Shown: positions 1 to 12,200 of the stretch, piece after piece
How the letters are laid out: every line of letters starts with the position of its first letter
Position numbering within the stretch: the stretch's first letter is position 1
Source of the DNA: Styela clava
Taxonomy: Eukaryota; Chordata; Ascidiacea; Stolidobranchia; Styelidae
Direction: 5' to 3'
NCBI RefSeq assembly: GCF_964204865.1
Contig: NC_135259.1
Coordinates: 11,666,974 to 11,730,973 of the forward strand
DNA length: 64,000 bases
Translations under genes and position numbers: made by a program
The notes under the pieces: model-generated
Told to the model about the DNA's origin: nothing
Database searches by the model: none
Seen by the model: the letters and a program-made list of their open reading frames with translations, nothing else

Positions 1-174
1 GAGGATAAGACTCATGTAGAGGCGTGCGTTAAGCTCTACAATGCAAAATTTTATCAGCCGAGCTTTTGGTCACACGTTAGCTCAATTTTATTTTTCTATC
101 TGAGAGTGCTAAATCAGGCTACTCATAAATATACATATATATTCTCTATGACCCTTGACCCGACGTCACTTTAA
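1..174 (+). other. Open frame at the left window edge, unassigned
   Basis: Frame 1 is open from the first base to a TAA at 172-174 (57 codons), so it could be the tail of an exon that starts outside the window. It has no recognisable domain, an ordinary AT-rich composition, and no polyadenylation signal was identified just after it. I cannot separate a real exon end from chance openness. Confidence 0.12.
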
Positions 175-933
175 CACTTTCGACGTTGTTGGCAAACGTC
201 ATATCTTGGGTTGAAAGCCATGCCCATCACCAAGGGTTATAAGTTGAATATGCAATGCCGAACCACCAGAAATAATCAGGTTTTTCAAACGTTATTTATC
301 AGCGGCTATCTGTTTATGACCTTATTTGGGGAGAAATGCGCGAATGAGAGTCGTATAAGAGATAGTAGGAGGAATCTAATTCAAAGGTTTAACGCGTGTG
401 GCGAAATTGACGTAGTGTACTTCTTACCTCTCAATCGGTTGTGATATGAATTTATTTCTAATTAAAGTATTGAAATAATGTATGTTTTTTACTTATGTGT
501 TGTTCTTTATGGTGAAAAAATATGTCCTAATATTGTTAGTATTTGCAACATAGGGCTATGTCTTAATTTCTCGATAACGTTCGTTGTGTCACATAAAATT
601 TCTCCCGTTAAACATGCAAAAATAGTCTTAAAACTGTACAGACGAAAAAATTCAATCGCACTGAAAGCCATTTGTGAAACTAAATCCCTTCCCAAGTGAC
701 TGATTTGGGTTGACACAAATTGCGACTCCGCCCTTAGCTTGAAAGACTTCTAATTCGAACAAAAACATTACGTAGTTACTGACTTGAAGTTTCCGCATTC
801 GAATTATTCATCTGTGACGTCTGTGGTTTAATCTTAGGAAAACACCCCGAGGTGGGAGAGCCTACGACTGGCGTCAACCTTCTTTGTATCTTGTGAAGTT
901 CTTTTGTGAAAGATTTCTCTATTGTGATGATTG
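175..933. other. Non-coding stretch upstream of the secreted-peptide gene
   Basis: Only short open frames without recognisable content or splice structure are seen here. The part closest to position 933 is presumably the upstream regulatory region of the peptide gene. I see no repeat or RNA gene. Confidence 0.4.
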
Positions 934-943
934 TATATAAAAA
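934..943 (+). promoter_or_regulatory. TATA box of the secreted-peptide gene
   Basis: TATATAAAAA lies 98 bases before the first ATG of the peptide gene. Transcription would be expected about 30 bases downstream, near 965-975, leaving a 5' leader of about 60 bases with no other ATG in it. A strong TATA box next to a compact gene fits a highly or inducibly expressed peptide. Confidence 0.6.
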
Positions 944-1031
944 GGGAAGTACAATAGAGTAGCCTTAGTCATTTCTTGGTTTACCTGCTTTGGATTCCTT
1001 TGTCGCACATATAAACGACTTCAGAAACAAA

Positions 1032-1551
1032 ATGTATTCGCTCTATCAATTATGTTTGATGATGATCATGTTGATGGTTCTAATTGCAACCGTTATGAGT
1101 GGTGCAGAAGGTAATACATTAACGACATTTATGGAATTTATAAATAAATTGTTAAATCCTCTTACTAAAATGGAATTGCTCACATTACGATTGAATTCAA
1201 ATTCTGAAAAATAAGAACAAACCAAGCAGCAAATACCTTGGTAGTAAAGTCTTCATATAATTTTATTTTTTTATGAAGCTTGTAATTGATGGTAATAAAA
1301 ACGAGAATAATTAAAAAAAAATATTAACTACAATAATCAGAATAATTCATAGTTTAAAAAATGAATTTCAGAATCTGTAATTTCCAACCTCGGAGGAATT
1401 TAGAATTGAAAAATAAATGTGATATAAAGAAAATGTTTGAATGCATTTGAAAAGCGCTTTATAAATATTTAATATTCCAGGTTGCAGATTCAGCTCTGAT
1501 TGCCCACCTGGGTATTCATGTATTCGTGGTCAGTGCTCAATGTACGCATAA
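1032..1551 (+). CDS. Small secreted four-cysteine peptide precursor, two exons
   Basis: Exon 1 is 1032-1110 and exon 2 is 1481-1551. The donor is GAAG|GTAATA and the acceptor ATTCCAG|GTTGC, joined in phase 1, giving 49 residues. Residues 1 to about 25 form a typical signal peptide: a long run of Leu, Met, Ile and Val ending in a small-residue segment (MSGA). The predicted mature part is about 24 residues with four cysteines spaced C-x5-C-x5-C-x4-C, including CPPGYSC and GQC, then a short tail before TAA. That spacing with Pro-Gly-Tyr between cysteines recalls a single EB-like or small disulfide-knot module. Start choice: first ATG after the TATA box, with A at -3. Left unspliced, the frame instead continues 34 codons with no cysteine. 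I do not recognise a named family; it could be a host-defence, signalling or epithelial peptide. The gene model is well supported by signal peptide, splice sites and promoter; the function is unknown. Confidence 0.65.
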
Positions 1552-2102
1552 AAGGTGAGACTCAAGTTTTAACAAGTAAACTAACTACTCTTGAGTTATG
1601 TGGATATAATATCACTACACAAATTTCCTTTCTTCATCACTCACAATCATACAATTTAAATAATCATAAATGTATCTTGATATACTTTTACACTCCGACC
1701 CCACCAACAGAATTAGTGCTTCACGTAGTAGCCTTATAAGTACCATTCATTGGCTTTCATGTATCGTGATGTTAAAGATGCTGACATTATTTACGTTTTA
1801 ATAATTGTTATCATTTACCCGTTGCAATATATTTTTTATTGCAGGACTATGAGATGTTGATCTACCTTCCAGCTCATTTCAGAAATTAGTTTTCATCATT
1901 ACAATATAAAAAATATTTCACATTTAATATTGATTCAAGTTATGTTAAACGTTTTAAGTGGACAAGTTCTGTTGACCATTTATTACAATTTTCTGAAGGG
2001 CGTCTCTGAAATTTTTATTATTTTTGATACTGCATTGGTCATTTAATTTGAATCATTACCTATTATTTTATTTTTATTGACTGACTTTCATTTTTATGTT
2101 TC

Positions 2103-2108
2103 AATAAA
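2103..2108 (+). other. Candidate polyadenylation signal AATAAA for the peptide gene
   Basis: AATAAA followed about 40 bases later by a GT-rich tract (TTTTGTTTTGTTGGG near 2152). It lies about 550 bases after the stop codon, so the 3' UTR would be long for so small a gene, or an earlier non-canonical signal is used. Confidence 0.35.
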
Positions 2109-3300
2109 ACCTGATATGAGCTGTTGAAGATATAATTCTATGGTTTTATCGTTTTGTTTTGTTGGGAATCGGTAACAGCGTTGAGGGGAGGCATCGATTG
2201 TTATTATGGAGTCATATGAGGTTTATTCAGATGCGAGCAGTAGAACGTGGCATCAGAATATAAATGTGACATCTTGATACAAATATGTATTGGCTTTTAT
2301 ATCCACTGATGGAGTGAAGATGACGTCTACTCTTGTCCTATTTGACCTCTGAGACACGCGGGACAAGGGAGACCATTGGGAAGTGTGATACACGTTGGAG
2401 AATTCAGACAGGTGGGACACGACACTTTTGAGGCATCGAATAGTTGTTATTTTGTTATACATTCAGCAATATTTTAATTGATTCCCGTCCCCTCCATACA
2501 TGAATATCAACTAGTTGTTAGATAGTCATTATCAAAACAGTAATAAATCAAATGCAAGACAATAGTTATTTTAACATAAGGGTTGTATTCCTTCCTATTT
2601 ATTGCATATGATTAGCATCGGAATATAACAGGGCCATTTGTAATTCATGTTTTTTTTTTACAATGTAGTATTACTCAATCCATGGCAAATGGCTCAGATA
2701 GTGATATCAAACTTAATTTTTGGGCGCTCCCAAACCTTACTGAATTACTTTTGAGCATTGAGCATTAAATATATACAGTGGTGGGATTCAAATTTTTTGC
2801 TGCGCATAGGGTAGAGAAATGACACTCGTCGTCAATACGTTGTGGTACATCTGCTTGCAATTTAGTAGTTCATGTAAACGTTCTAAAACACTCCGTACTT
2901 TCCATTGCCTTTTTAGCGAAAGGGCTGCTCGTAATAAACTCGATTTAAAAGAGGTATTGATGAGATTCTACATTGGGTGTATCCAGAGCATGTTTCATTT
3001 TTACGCGAATCAAAAATATTGCAATAACAAATATTTTATTGTGTACCATATGTATACCAAAAAGGATAGATAGTTTGAAGGCGACTGGCGCAATATCATT
3101 GTTATAAGCGATCAATAGTCTTTAACTTGCGTTATATTATCAGGATATTTGTCGTCGTTTTATTAGGAGTGTTTATAATGCACACGATGGATATTGTTAC
3201 AGATCTAACCTTGAATTTTAACTAGTTCAGGTATGTAGTGGGATTTATAGAGGCAAAAGTACAAAGATAGCCGTTAATTAGTAAAAACAGAATTGATTAT

Positions 3301-3403
3301 GGACTCGGTAAAAATGATGTGGACTCGAAATCGTATCCGAGTCCAAAAAATGCCTGGATTCGACTCGAATCCGAGTCCGGATCCGAATCCCGGCCCATCC
3401 CTA
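3301..3403. repeat. Imperfect GGACTCG / CGAGTCC repeat, probable transposon end
   Basis: The motif GGACTCG and its complement CGAGTCC, together with GGATTCG, GGATCCG and GAATCC variants, recur through about 100 bases and can fold back. The stretch ends in CGGCCCATCCCTA, which read backwards (TAGGGATGGGCCG) looks like a terminal repeat of a small DNA transposon. The other end was not located. Confidence 0.4.
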
Positions 3404-4618
3404 CTCGTTGATAATCAAATTTATCCTAGAGTGCTATTTTGAATGTTAACGATCCTAATCAAACGAAAAGAGTTTAGGGCGTGGTGACTGATCCTTTCTC
3501 CTTAGGTTCTACTGACTACAACTGTTAACCGGCGACCATTTTGTTTTGTTTTTATCAAATACTTGATACTTAACACTTCCTCCAGCAATGCTGCCCTTGG
3601 CGTTCATCACTAGCATATAACCCATATACAATGACACAGTTATTGATCAGATTAAATGCGACCGTTATTGCATTATAAAGAACATAAAGTTTACATATAA
3701 TATGATATTTTTTGATCATTTCTGTTGTTTCATTCTAAACTTTCTTGATTATATAAAATGACGTCACTACATTGATTTTCCGCTTGATTTAATTTGGCGG
3801 TCACGTGATTAAGGAAAGGTTAGAAAGGTTGGTACCGAAATACCGGGAAAACAGCCTGCAGCTTTTTGAATAAAACAGGGCTTTTACGTTTTGTTCTTTG
3901 ATTGATTCTACAAGATTGGTCATTTATATTATTTGTGTTTTGTGTGGAAATGTTTGCAAGGCCTAAAAAAGGGTCTCGTGTAGTTTCGTACCTAACATAC
4001 TTCTAGTGGGCGTAGCATCACAATTTTTTGACATATTAATTCTAACCCCCGTCTGACTATGCCATCCAAAATTTACGTCACTACGACATCACAATCACAT
4101 CACAGAGCTTGCCAAATATACGTACGATCACCCGAAATGGCATCGGCGCCGACGATAAAGAACTTACTAACGTCAGCGATCTCTCTCATATTGGGATCGT
4201 CGCGACAAAAAAACGAGAGAAATGGCCGTTAGATTTCGGGTGCGCAGACGAGCGCGTCTTGGATGACAGTTCGTATAGTTTGAAGGACTCTATTACGTCT
4301 TGTGACGTCGCAGAGACGTAATTTTTAGAGGACATAGTCAGGTGAAAAATAATACATCAAAGCCCTGTTAGGGCTGTAGCCTACTGGGGTATGGTGCCAT
4401 AAGTGCTTCTAGTGGGCGTAGCTGTAGCGTAACCCTTTTTGCAAATGCACCGAACCGGCGATAACGAACTCACTATCCTCAGTGATCTCATTTCGGGATC
4501 GTTACGGTGAGAAAACGAGAGAGAGTACAACTTTGTATACGACGTAGCTTGTTCGATTTCGGGTGATCGTCTGCGCCTTTTGGACAACGGTCCATGACGT
4601 AATTATGGATGGCGTAGT

Positions 4619-5491
4619 CCAGGGTCGTCCAACCTTTTTGACCGAAGGGCCACATTTAGTTTACTATTAAGTGCGCGGTCCACTCAACATGATAGTAATG
4701 TTTTAGTTTTGCTACACTGACTACAAGTTAATGAAAAACAAACAATACCCTCACGCCAAACTTTCACAATTATAAGAACAATAAAACTGTGGTTTCCCAA
4801 CCACTGATGGGCCGCCATCAGTGGTTATTCCCGACAGTTTTGCCAAAGACGAACCAAGACGCTCAATCATTTTTATCACAGCTCCCAATAAATCAACGCC
4901 TGGAGTCGTGCCCTTAATTGGAACAATGGCTGAGAGCTCTCTGGTAATTTCAAAATCATCATTAACTGCCCGCATGATTAGCAGTAGACTTGATGTCAGT
5001 GCTTTCGTCAAGCGCCAGGGAATATCATGAAAACTCTCCCGCTTTTGCTCTTCAACACGGCGAGAACCGTCTGTCTTGACATGCCTATTTTTGCAAACGT
5101 CTCTTTTATTTACGGACATAAAATATTGGTAACCCGAACAAAACATATATCAACGAATTCTCAATCAGGGCATGGCTTCGATTGTTTTGCAATTATTTCT
5201 GCCACGAAGTAGATCGCTTTGTGATATTAATGTAGCGACTATGGAACCTTTATGTATCGATATCTCCTCCCAGTTGTTTTCGATTCAAAATGGCATTTAT
5301 TGCTCGTTTGAAATGGCTGGCAAATCGTATTTGAGGAAAATAAACAAATCGTTTGTATTTTTGCATACTACATCACTCGAATATTAGTTATACTCATTTT
5401 TTTTTATTAAATTCCGAAAAATACAGCGCGGGCCACTCGAAATGCTTCCGCGGGCCACATTTGGCCCGCGGACCACGGGTTGGACGACTCG
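4619..5491. mobile_element. Degenerate hAT transposon copy nested in the foldback element
   Basis: Ends are GGTCGTCCAACC on the left and GGTTGGACGAC on the right, an inverted repeat of the style typical of hAT elements. The flanks GGCGTAGT (4611-4618) and GGCGTAAT (5492-5499) form an 8-bp target duplication with one mismatch. GGCCACATTTGGCCCGCGG near the right end is a subterminal palindrome. It carries the transposase remnant at 4751-5146 on the minus strand. At 873 bp it is heavily shortened. Confidence 0.65.
4751..5146 (-). pseudogene. hAT transposase fragment (GTF2IRD2/ZBED5-like)
   Basis: A 131-codon open stretch. Its middle contains a segment typical of domesticated and free hAT transposases of the GTF2IRD2/ZBED5 type: FEITRELSAIVPIKGTT, then an amphipathic stretch, then LSGITTDGGPSVVG, which is the region around the second catalytic acidic residue. 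The N-terminal BED finger and the C-terminal dimerisation domain are missing, and the surrounding frame is broken. It is a dead fragment, antisense to the element as numbered here. Confidence 0.65.
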
Positions 5492-5550
5492 GGCGTAATT
5501 CGATGGAGGTTGAGTATGACAAAAAATTGTTGAGTCACGCCCACTAAAAG

Positions 5551-6255
5551 TACTTGTGGTACCAAACTATACTTGACCCGTCTACTGCTGGTCTAAAAAT
5601 ACTGAAATAGTAGCCTACCATGGTGCCGGTCAAAGGATATCAAGTGTTCGCATTGGAAGTTGGAACCGGTATGAAAAATTCTATCATTCAGATTAATATT
5701 GGTGTACAGGTATGGGTCGGCCGGGATGTACAGAAACCTCGGCACATGGAAACCTCGAGCTTACGGCTATCACTGTTTTTGTGTTCAGTACTCTTGACCT
5801 AATTAGAAAGGTTGATGTATATTGCCAGGCGTCAAATATGTGGTAGGACATGCATATCAGTTGATTGGCTATATACTGATCGGGTTGGCTGTGCACGCGC
5901 AGGTATGTATAGTCTGTATATGCATATCTTCAACTTTATATTTCTATCATATTTTCATTGCTTCTTGGCCAACTAGAGTCTCCCTATTCTACAGTCTGTT
6001 GGTTTTTTTGTCGAATTCAAAGTTATACAAAATCTCTTTTAATTTGTCAAAATAACGCAGAATGTACATATTAAATACAATTTTATTTACATCGCAATAT
6101 TTAAAATATCCCGAAGCATGATGATACTTCGATAACTTTGCACAAAAATAGTTCAATATTGTTTTGTTATACTTTGAGTTATCTTAAGAATAGCAAAATT
6201 CAAAATGTGTACAGTGATTGATATATGATAATCTAATAACCACATTTAGAACATA
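5551..6255. other. Intergenic stretch, 3' side of the aminotransferase gene
   Basis: No gene seen. It contains the candidate polyadenylation signal of the minus-strand aminotransferase gene at 6082-6087; the rest is AT-rich with short open frames only. Confidence 0.4.
6082..6087 (-). other. Candidate polyadenylation signal of the aminotransferase gene
   Basis: AATAAA on the minus strand, about 170 bases past the stop codon at 6256-6258. Position and spacing are normal for a short 3' UTR. Confidence 0.4.
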
Positions 6256-9200
6256 TCATGTCGGTTTGTTTTGTGATGAGACCTTAACTGATCTTGTGCT
6301 TTTGCATATTATTGTATTCCAGAAATTTCCTTTTTTCTTAGTCATGCGAGTATCTTTTGATAAGTCGTTTTCCGTCAGCGTGATTTTTCTTTCAAGAGGT
6401 TTCTTGATTTCGGTATTATTTTTCACTTTCTTTGTTCGTCTAAGTGTGTTACGAACATTACTAGTTGCAATTGCGTTTAGTATTTTATTTTGTTTTTCAA
6501 TTCGTGAAAAGTCTAAATTATTGGTGACTTCAAGCGTTATGTCTTCGTTTGTTAACTCTCGAATGTTTCTTCTCACTGCTATGGACATTTTGGATTTTCC
6601 GATTTTCATAGTCTCACCCGCCAAAACATCACGAGCTTCGCGTGGAAGAAGAAACCATCGTAATTCATGAGCCTCGATTACGTTAGTATTTTGTGCTGAT
6701 TCGTTTTTAATTTCATTGACCTGAAAAAATAAATTATTTTATATGTATTACCCTGTACCTTTACTTTTATTTTGAAGCGTGGTAACAATTGTGTGCATGA
6801 AGCGCTGCTGGAGATTATATCAAAGTATAATAAACAAATTAAAGAGCAAGCTGCCGAATTACAGCCGTGATCTAGGCTGTGGACAGAAATCCACTTGCAT
6901 GAAAAATGCCTAAATGCCCCTGATGAACCAGAATCGTGCGTGTTCGTATCGCATCACAGTTCGAACTTCGAATGCTGCATATATCATTTTTATATACAGT
7001 GCAAATAGTTTTATAGATATATGAGTTTGAATCCGAGGTCTTTAAACGTAGAATACAAAACAGTAGTTGTATGTTTCACACTTACCAAATGCCTTGAAGT
7101 TAAATTTTTAATCATGCTCATTATGACTTGTAACAAAAATGCCAATGAATTATTATATTGTGCAATTCAAGAGTTCTGCTGCACACCAATTCAAATGTAT
7201 TTTTGTAAACCGCTTGTCTGAGGAAGTCTAATTTTGGTCAGACGAAACGTTACAAAATTATATTTGTGACAGTGTGCAACATGACTCTTGATTTGTATAG
7301 TATGATCATTTTATTTCTGCTACATCATCCTTGCATTTTACGCATACAGATGGATCGACTAGCACAACGGCGTTGAGGAACGGCTGGGAGTTGGTCTCGC
7401 GGTACCTCTACTGACAGTAGAATTATTATGAAAAAATAATTTAGCGATGAAGATTATACCGCTGCTGTCCCTACTTGTAATGCATGCAAATGGAATGAAT
7501 ATCTCATACCCTGAATTCAAAATACCAATGTCTTAGATTGATTTAAACGTTTACCACGAGCGGCCTTAAATTACCTCTTCAGCTTTGAGCATTATTGTTT
7601 CTGCTTCAGCAAGACATTCTGCACGTGAGGAAGGCAAGTCATTAATATCAATATTGAAACCTCTCAATTTTTCTTCTGCAAGACGTGTCTCGTCCTCCTC
7701 CAAATCGACGTCAGCGATATATTTCAATTCATTTTCCTGAATAAATTAATTTTCGTTTTGAAGTAAATCGGGACAACGCACTATTTAATTCAGATTACCT
7801 GAAGCTGCATGGCAAAATAAATCAAATAGCAAGAATTCTATAACAACAATAATTTTGACGCGATGGCATCACACTCAAATTGCAATATTGAAAAAACTTT
7901 TTTCAAGTAAAATATCAAAAAGTTTTCTACAACTGATACCAATTTTTTATTTGCAGCGACTGAGGAAAGCCCTTATTACGATACATTTTCCCACGCGATA
8001 AAAAGTGCAGCTGTTGAGTTTTACATAGGCAAAGGACCTTAATTTTTTTATTTTTCAATATTTGAAGGTCACCTTTTTGTGTCCGATGTGATGCCATTCC
8101 CCCGTGTAAGCATCATATTTGTAACTTGGGAGCAGCAGCCATCCATGTTTTGCAATCATTGTCACTGCTTTGATGACATAATCTACGTCTTCGTCAGACA
8201 TAAAATAAGCAAAATTCAATCTGGTAAAGCCAGGGCGTAATATTTCAAGTTCCGTTCTATCCGACGTTACACCTTTTTCCCCATGTTTTGAGTTTTTCCT
8301 GCAAATATATATTTGATGTTAATATTTCATCAATGGATGTGTGGATTTTCAGGGATGTTTATAGTTATGAGATTCCCAGGTAAAACGTCTTATTGAATGG
8401 GACAGGCATAAATTGCTCTGGATGGGGAAAATATGTCCCATTGGCAAGTCTAGTGATTTTACATCCAACATTCACACAAAACTGTCACAATTAAAAAAAA
8501 ATGTTCATTTCAGAGACAGTTATGAAGTTAAACCAAAAAATGAGGTTACTTTTGTGAGCTATATTGTTCCGTTTTTATTGTTCAAATCAAAATTTGCTTT
8601 GTGTGCGGATCAAGAATTATTCATCTTTAATCACTTTTATAAATTTTGAATTTTCAAATTGAATTTCGAATTTGAAATACCTAATTATATATTTTAATTA
8701 CTTTAGTTTATTTATTTATGTTAGAGTATATTTCATCTATTTTAGTTGTTCACTAATGACTTAAGCTTTTACGACTGGTTATTTTAGGTTGGCAAAAAAA
8801 TTAAAAAAAAAGTTTAATAAAAATATTTTCAAGCAGAATTCATACTCACAAATCTGGGACAAGAATCTTCTCAAATTTGTCGCTGATAGTTTTATTTATT
8901 CCAAGAAGGTTGAGCGCATATACTCCTGCACAACCGCATCCTCCTCGAGACTGTAAGAAATACAATATATTATATATAACTCTGTTGTTAAAGAAACCAA
9001 GGATCAGCAGCACTATATTTGAAAGATATCTCTAAGTGCGTCATTGTTAACTTGAGACACTTCCATCAATCATTCTTCTACTTTTATTTAGGGATTCCAA
9101 ATTTAGGAAGGATTTCTTGAAGAAGTAAAAAAACGTAATGCTGAAATTTTTTTGGTACTCTGTAAGATATACATATGTCGGCATAAAAATGCAGTACCTG

Positions 9201-12200
9201 TATTCCAAATAGGTCATTGAGTAGCGCAGTCACAAAGTTGTAATGTAAGTATAATCTAGAATCCACTTGTCGAATAAGGAAAGAAAAAACAGCAAGTTTG
9301 TGCTCCTGCGGCTCAGCAGTTGAATCAAGCATTCCCAATATTTCTATTTCAGGAATATCGTTCCATTCATTTATCGCTTTTTCATATAATTCGTTCTCTC
9401 GTGACATTATTGATTCGCTTCCCACGGTCTAAAAACAAGCAACGAGTTTGAGAAATTCCACAGTAAATAATCCGTAACAGAAGCCCATATATATTATGTT
9501 GTAACAATATGCATGTCTTCAAAAACGCACAAAAATATTCGAAATTTATGAACAGCCATCTATACCTCTTTCAATTTGAATGCGATTCCAGCTCTTATAG
9601 ATCCCACTATAGCGGGCGTTCCACCTTCTTCTCGGACTTCAATATCATGTAAATAATGCTGGTGATCTTGAGTAACGAATGATACTGTTCCACCTCCACA
9701 TCCTGACGGCGCTTTATTTTGATTATTGAAAAGTCGTTTAGATGCGATGAGCAGTCCTGCATGAATATATTTTGATGAATATTTTTCTGAATTAATCGCA
9801 GGAACAAAATTGTGATGCTGCGTCGTATAATAGCTTTGTTTACCAATGATGGGATTCAAGCAATTCAGGAACGTTCTTGAAATGACGTGAAAACTAGCGA
9901 ACCTGTCCTTGTGCTAACAACTGGTGGTATTTTTGGAGAATTCTATGCTTTAGGTATTTATGTAAAAAAGCGTGCCATGTAAATGTATCTTGCTTAGGGG
10001 TATACAATAATGAATATGCTTGGAATGGCTTTCTAAAATGATAGAATCTGTTGTCAGTGAGCACGATACAACATAGGGCTTGTTCTTAAAATTTTGTATC
10101 CCAACGCTATAGATAAACCTTAACGTTACACAGTGTGTTTTAAATTCGATATAGGAACAAATTCATAGTTCAGTATAATACTTGTCTTTTGAAAGATAAA
10201 GATTCGAAAACAAAAGTTGCTTTCACAATAACCTTTAAAATATCTTCATATCCGAATACTCAAAGCAAAATGTATGCGACACACAAAATCAGCGATGCTG
10301 TATCGTCGCGATTGTGAAATATTTACCAAACTAGGCAGTACCGTGATAAAAATATCGTTAAACAATAGGCCTTGTTTTGTCCATTATTCGCACATGAATT
10401 TTATGTTTCAATTGCATAATTTACCTGGAGCATCCGGGCTGCCAACAAACTTATGCATCGATATAAACACTGCGTCTTTTGAAGCATTGTTTCCATCTAA
10501 TGACCTTGGATGCATGTTTATATCCATGTATGGACCAGCTGTTGCGTAGTCCCACAGTGACAGGGCGTTGTATTTGTGTAGCAATGCAGAAACTTTTTGT
10601 GTGTCGGTTGTTATACCTAAAAGTGATTTGACGTTTCATGATTTTGAATGTGATTTCAATCATCAGCTTTCACCCTTTTTGTGGTTTTGTAGCGGTAAAA
10701 ACTTTTTTGTCTTGCGTAGAACAGCGTTTTAGTAACCAATTTAGTAACCAATTCAATTTATGTTATGCTATGTTGGAAATTATTCCATTTTAATTCGTGG
10801 TTATTTGCCATGACTGTCGCCATTTAAGTAAACGACTATTGAAATACAGAAAATAAAAACAAGACATACAAAATAAATTATGCTTTGAATGGCGAGTAAT
10901 CCGTGAAATGCAATTGGCTTAACTCTTTCAAGGCGTGACCTAAAATTACGCCCCTGATACATGCTTTCCGATTAGGCATCGGAAAAGGCAACATCATGCA
11001 CGCTTGCACTGAATAAAATATCGTCCGGAAATTATACGGATTCGAATTACGTACTGGTATGGATGATAATAATATAAATATAATATATATAATTCACAGT
11101 ATATATATCGATATAGTACCATAATTAGCGATTTTAATGGTCGTCAATCTATCCTATAATTTGTTATTGACATATATACTAATATTGTTATCGTTATTAC
11201 TAACCACAGCATGATCGTTTGCAAAATTAAAACTAGCCTTCAGACAGAATTCAATGAAAGAATATTCATTCCTTGAAAACTAGAGCAAACATATTGATTC
11301 AAGCCTTAAGAAATAAACTTGGTATACCGGATAATTGTGACGTGACACACTTTTTTGCCGACGTCCAAAACAAAATCGTGATAATCCAGAGTGCAACAAA
11401 ACAAATACTCGGTAAAGCTGTGACGTACTGATACAGCGACGCGTCAGTATAAATTTAACCACCATTTCCTTCATTAACCAAAATGTTATCAGATGCAAAG
11501 GGAATAATCAGATAATAAATACGACAATGACGTCATAAACCGTTCTCGTTAAGTCACAGAACGTGAGCAAATTTACCGACTAGGTAAACTTGAATACTTT
11601 TTCAATTGAACTAGGCTACTTGACAAATTGAGAATCAAGGCCAGTGATCAAGGCTTTCTCCGTGTATTTTTCAAAACATTATACAAGACTATCAAATTTT
11701 AAGGATTATCATTACCTGTAATATTTGAAGCTGCAGAAAATGTTCCTATCATCGGTCTACCTGTGTCTTTCCACAATTTAAGAGCAATTTCTAAATGCTT
11801 CAAGTTAACTTTTCCTTCTGCAGTTTCACTGATATTGACGACCTAGCAATATTAATTATGTTTTAGTAACGACCCAGCATGCGCAACCAGCAACTCGCGC
11901 TATTTTTAAAACTATTCCATTTCTGATTTCAGCTCCTGACTCCGAGAAGAACAGATTTTGACCACGAAAACGTTGACATATACAGTCTTTTTTTTTTAAT
12001 TGTCAAGAATGGTCCGACAACCTGATTCTTATTTTGTTTTTTTATCGGCTCGAACTCCTTACCCCGGGAGGTTGTAGAATGCAACTCCACAATCGACTCT
12101 AATAAAGCATCCAAAACTCCAGCTCCTAATTCAAAGTGCTGGTAGCTACTAACAATATCTGATAGTAGTTATTATAAAAAAAAATATCATATCAGTTTGC

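Larger units (their letters stand above)
1552..3999. other. Intergenic stretch
   Basis: Contains the likely 3' UTR of the peptide gene at its left end and the 3301-3403 repeat. Apart from these I see only short open frames with no domain, splice structure or similarity to the rest of the window. Confidence 0.4.
4000..5550. mobile_element. Foldback/MITE-like element with TA target duplication, carrying a nested hAT
   Basis: The left end (from CTTCTAGTGGGCGT at 4000) and the right end (ACGCCCACTAAAAG, up to 5550) are inverted repeats. The similarity continues inward: CACAATTTTTTGACAT near 4020 matches the complement of ATGACAAAAAATTGT near 5516. Both ends are flanked by TA, the target duplication of Tc1/mariner-like elements. 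A second left-end copy lies at 4408-4425, and the internal segments at about 4120-4250 and 4445-4590 are diverged versions of one sequence, so the left half seems internally duplicated. No transposase belonging to this outer element is seen; the only coding remnant is in the nested hAT. Confidence 0.5.

Noticed and set aside
1-30. Eleven-base match GAGGATAAGAC between the window start and the end of the 97-codon frame at 17279
   Set aside because: The similarity stops after 11 bases and neither flank aligns, so it is most likely chance.
8055-8073. TGA shortly after exon 8 of the aminotransferase taken as the end of the protein
   Set aside because: AAG|GTGACC is a usable donor in phase 0, and exons 9 and 10 continue in frame with family-like content.
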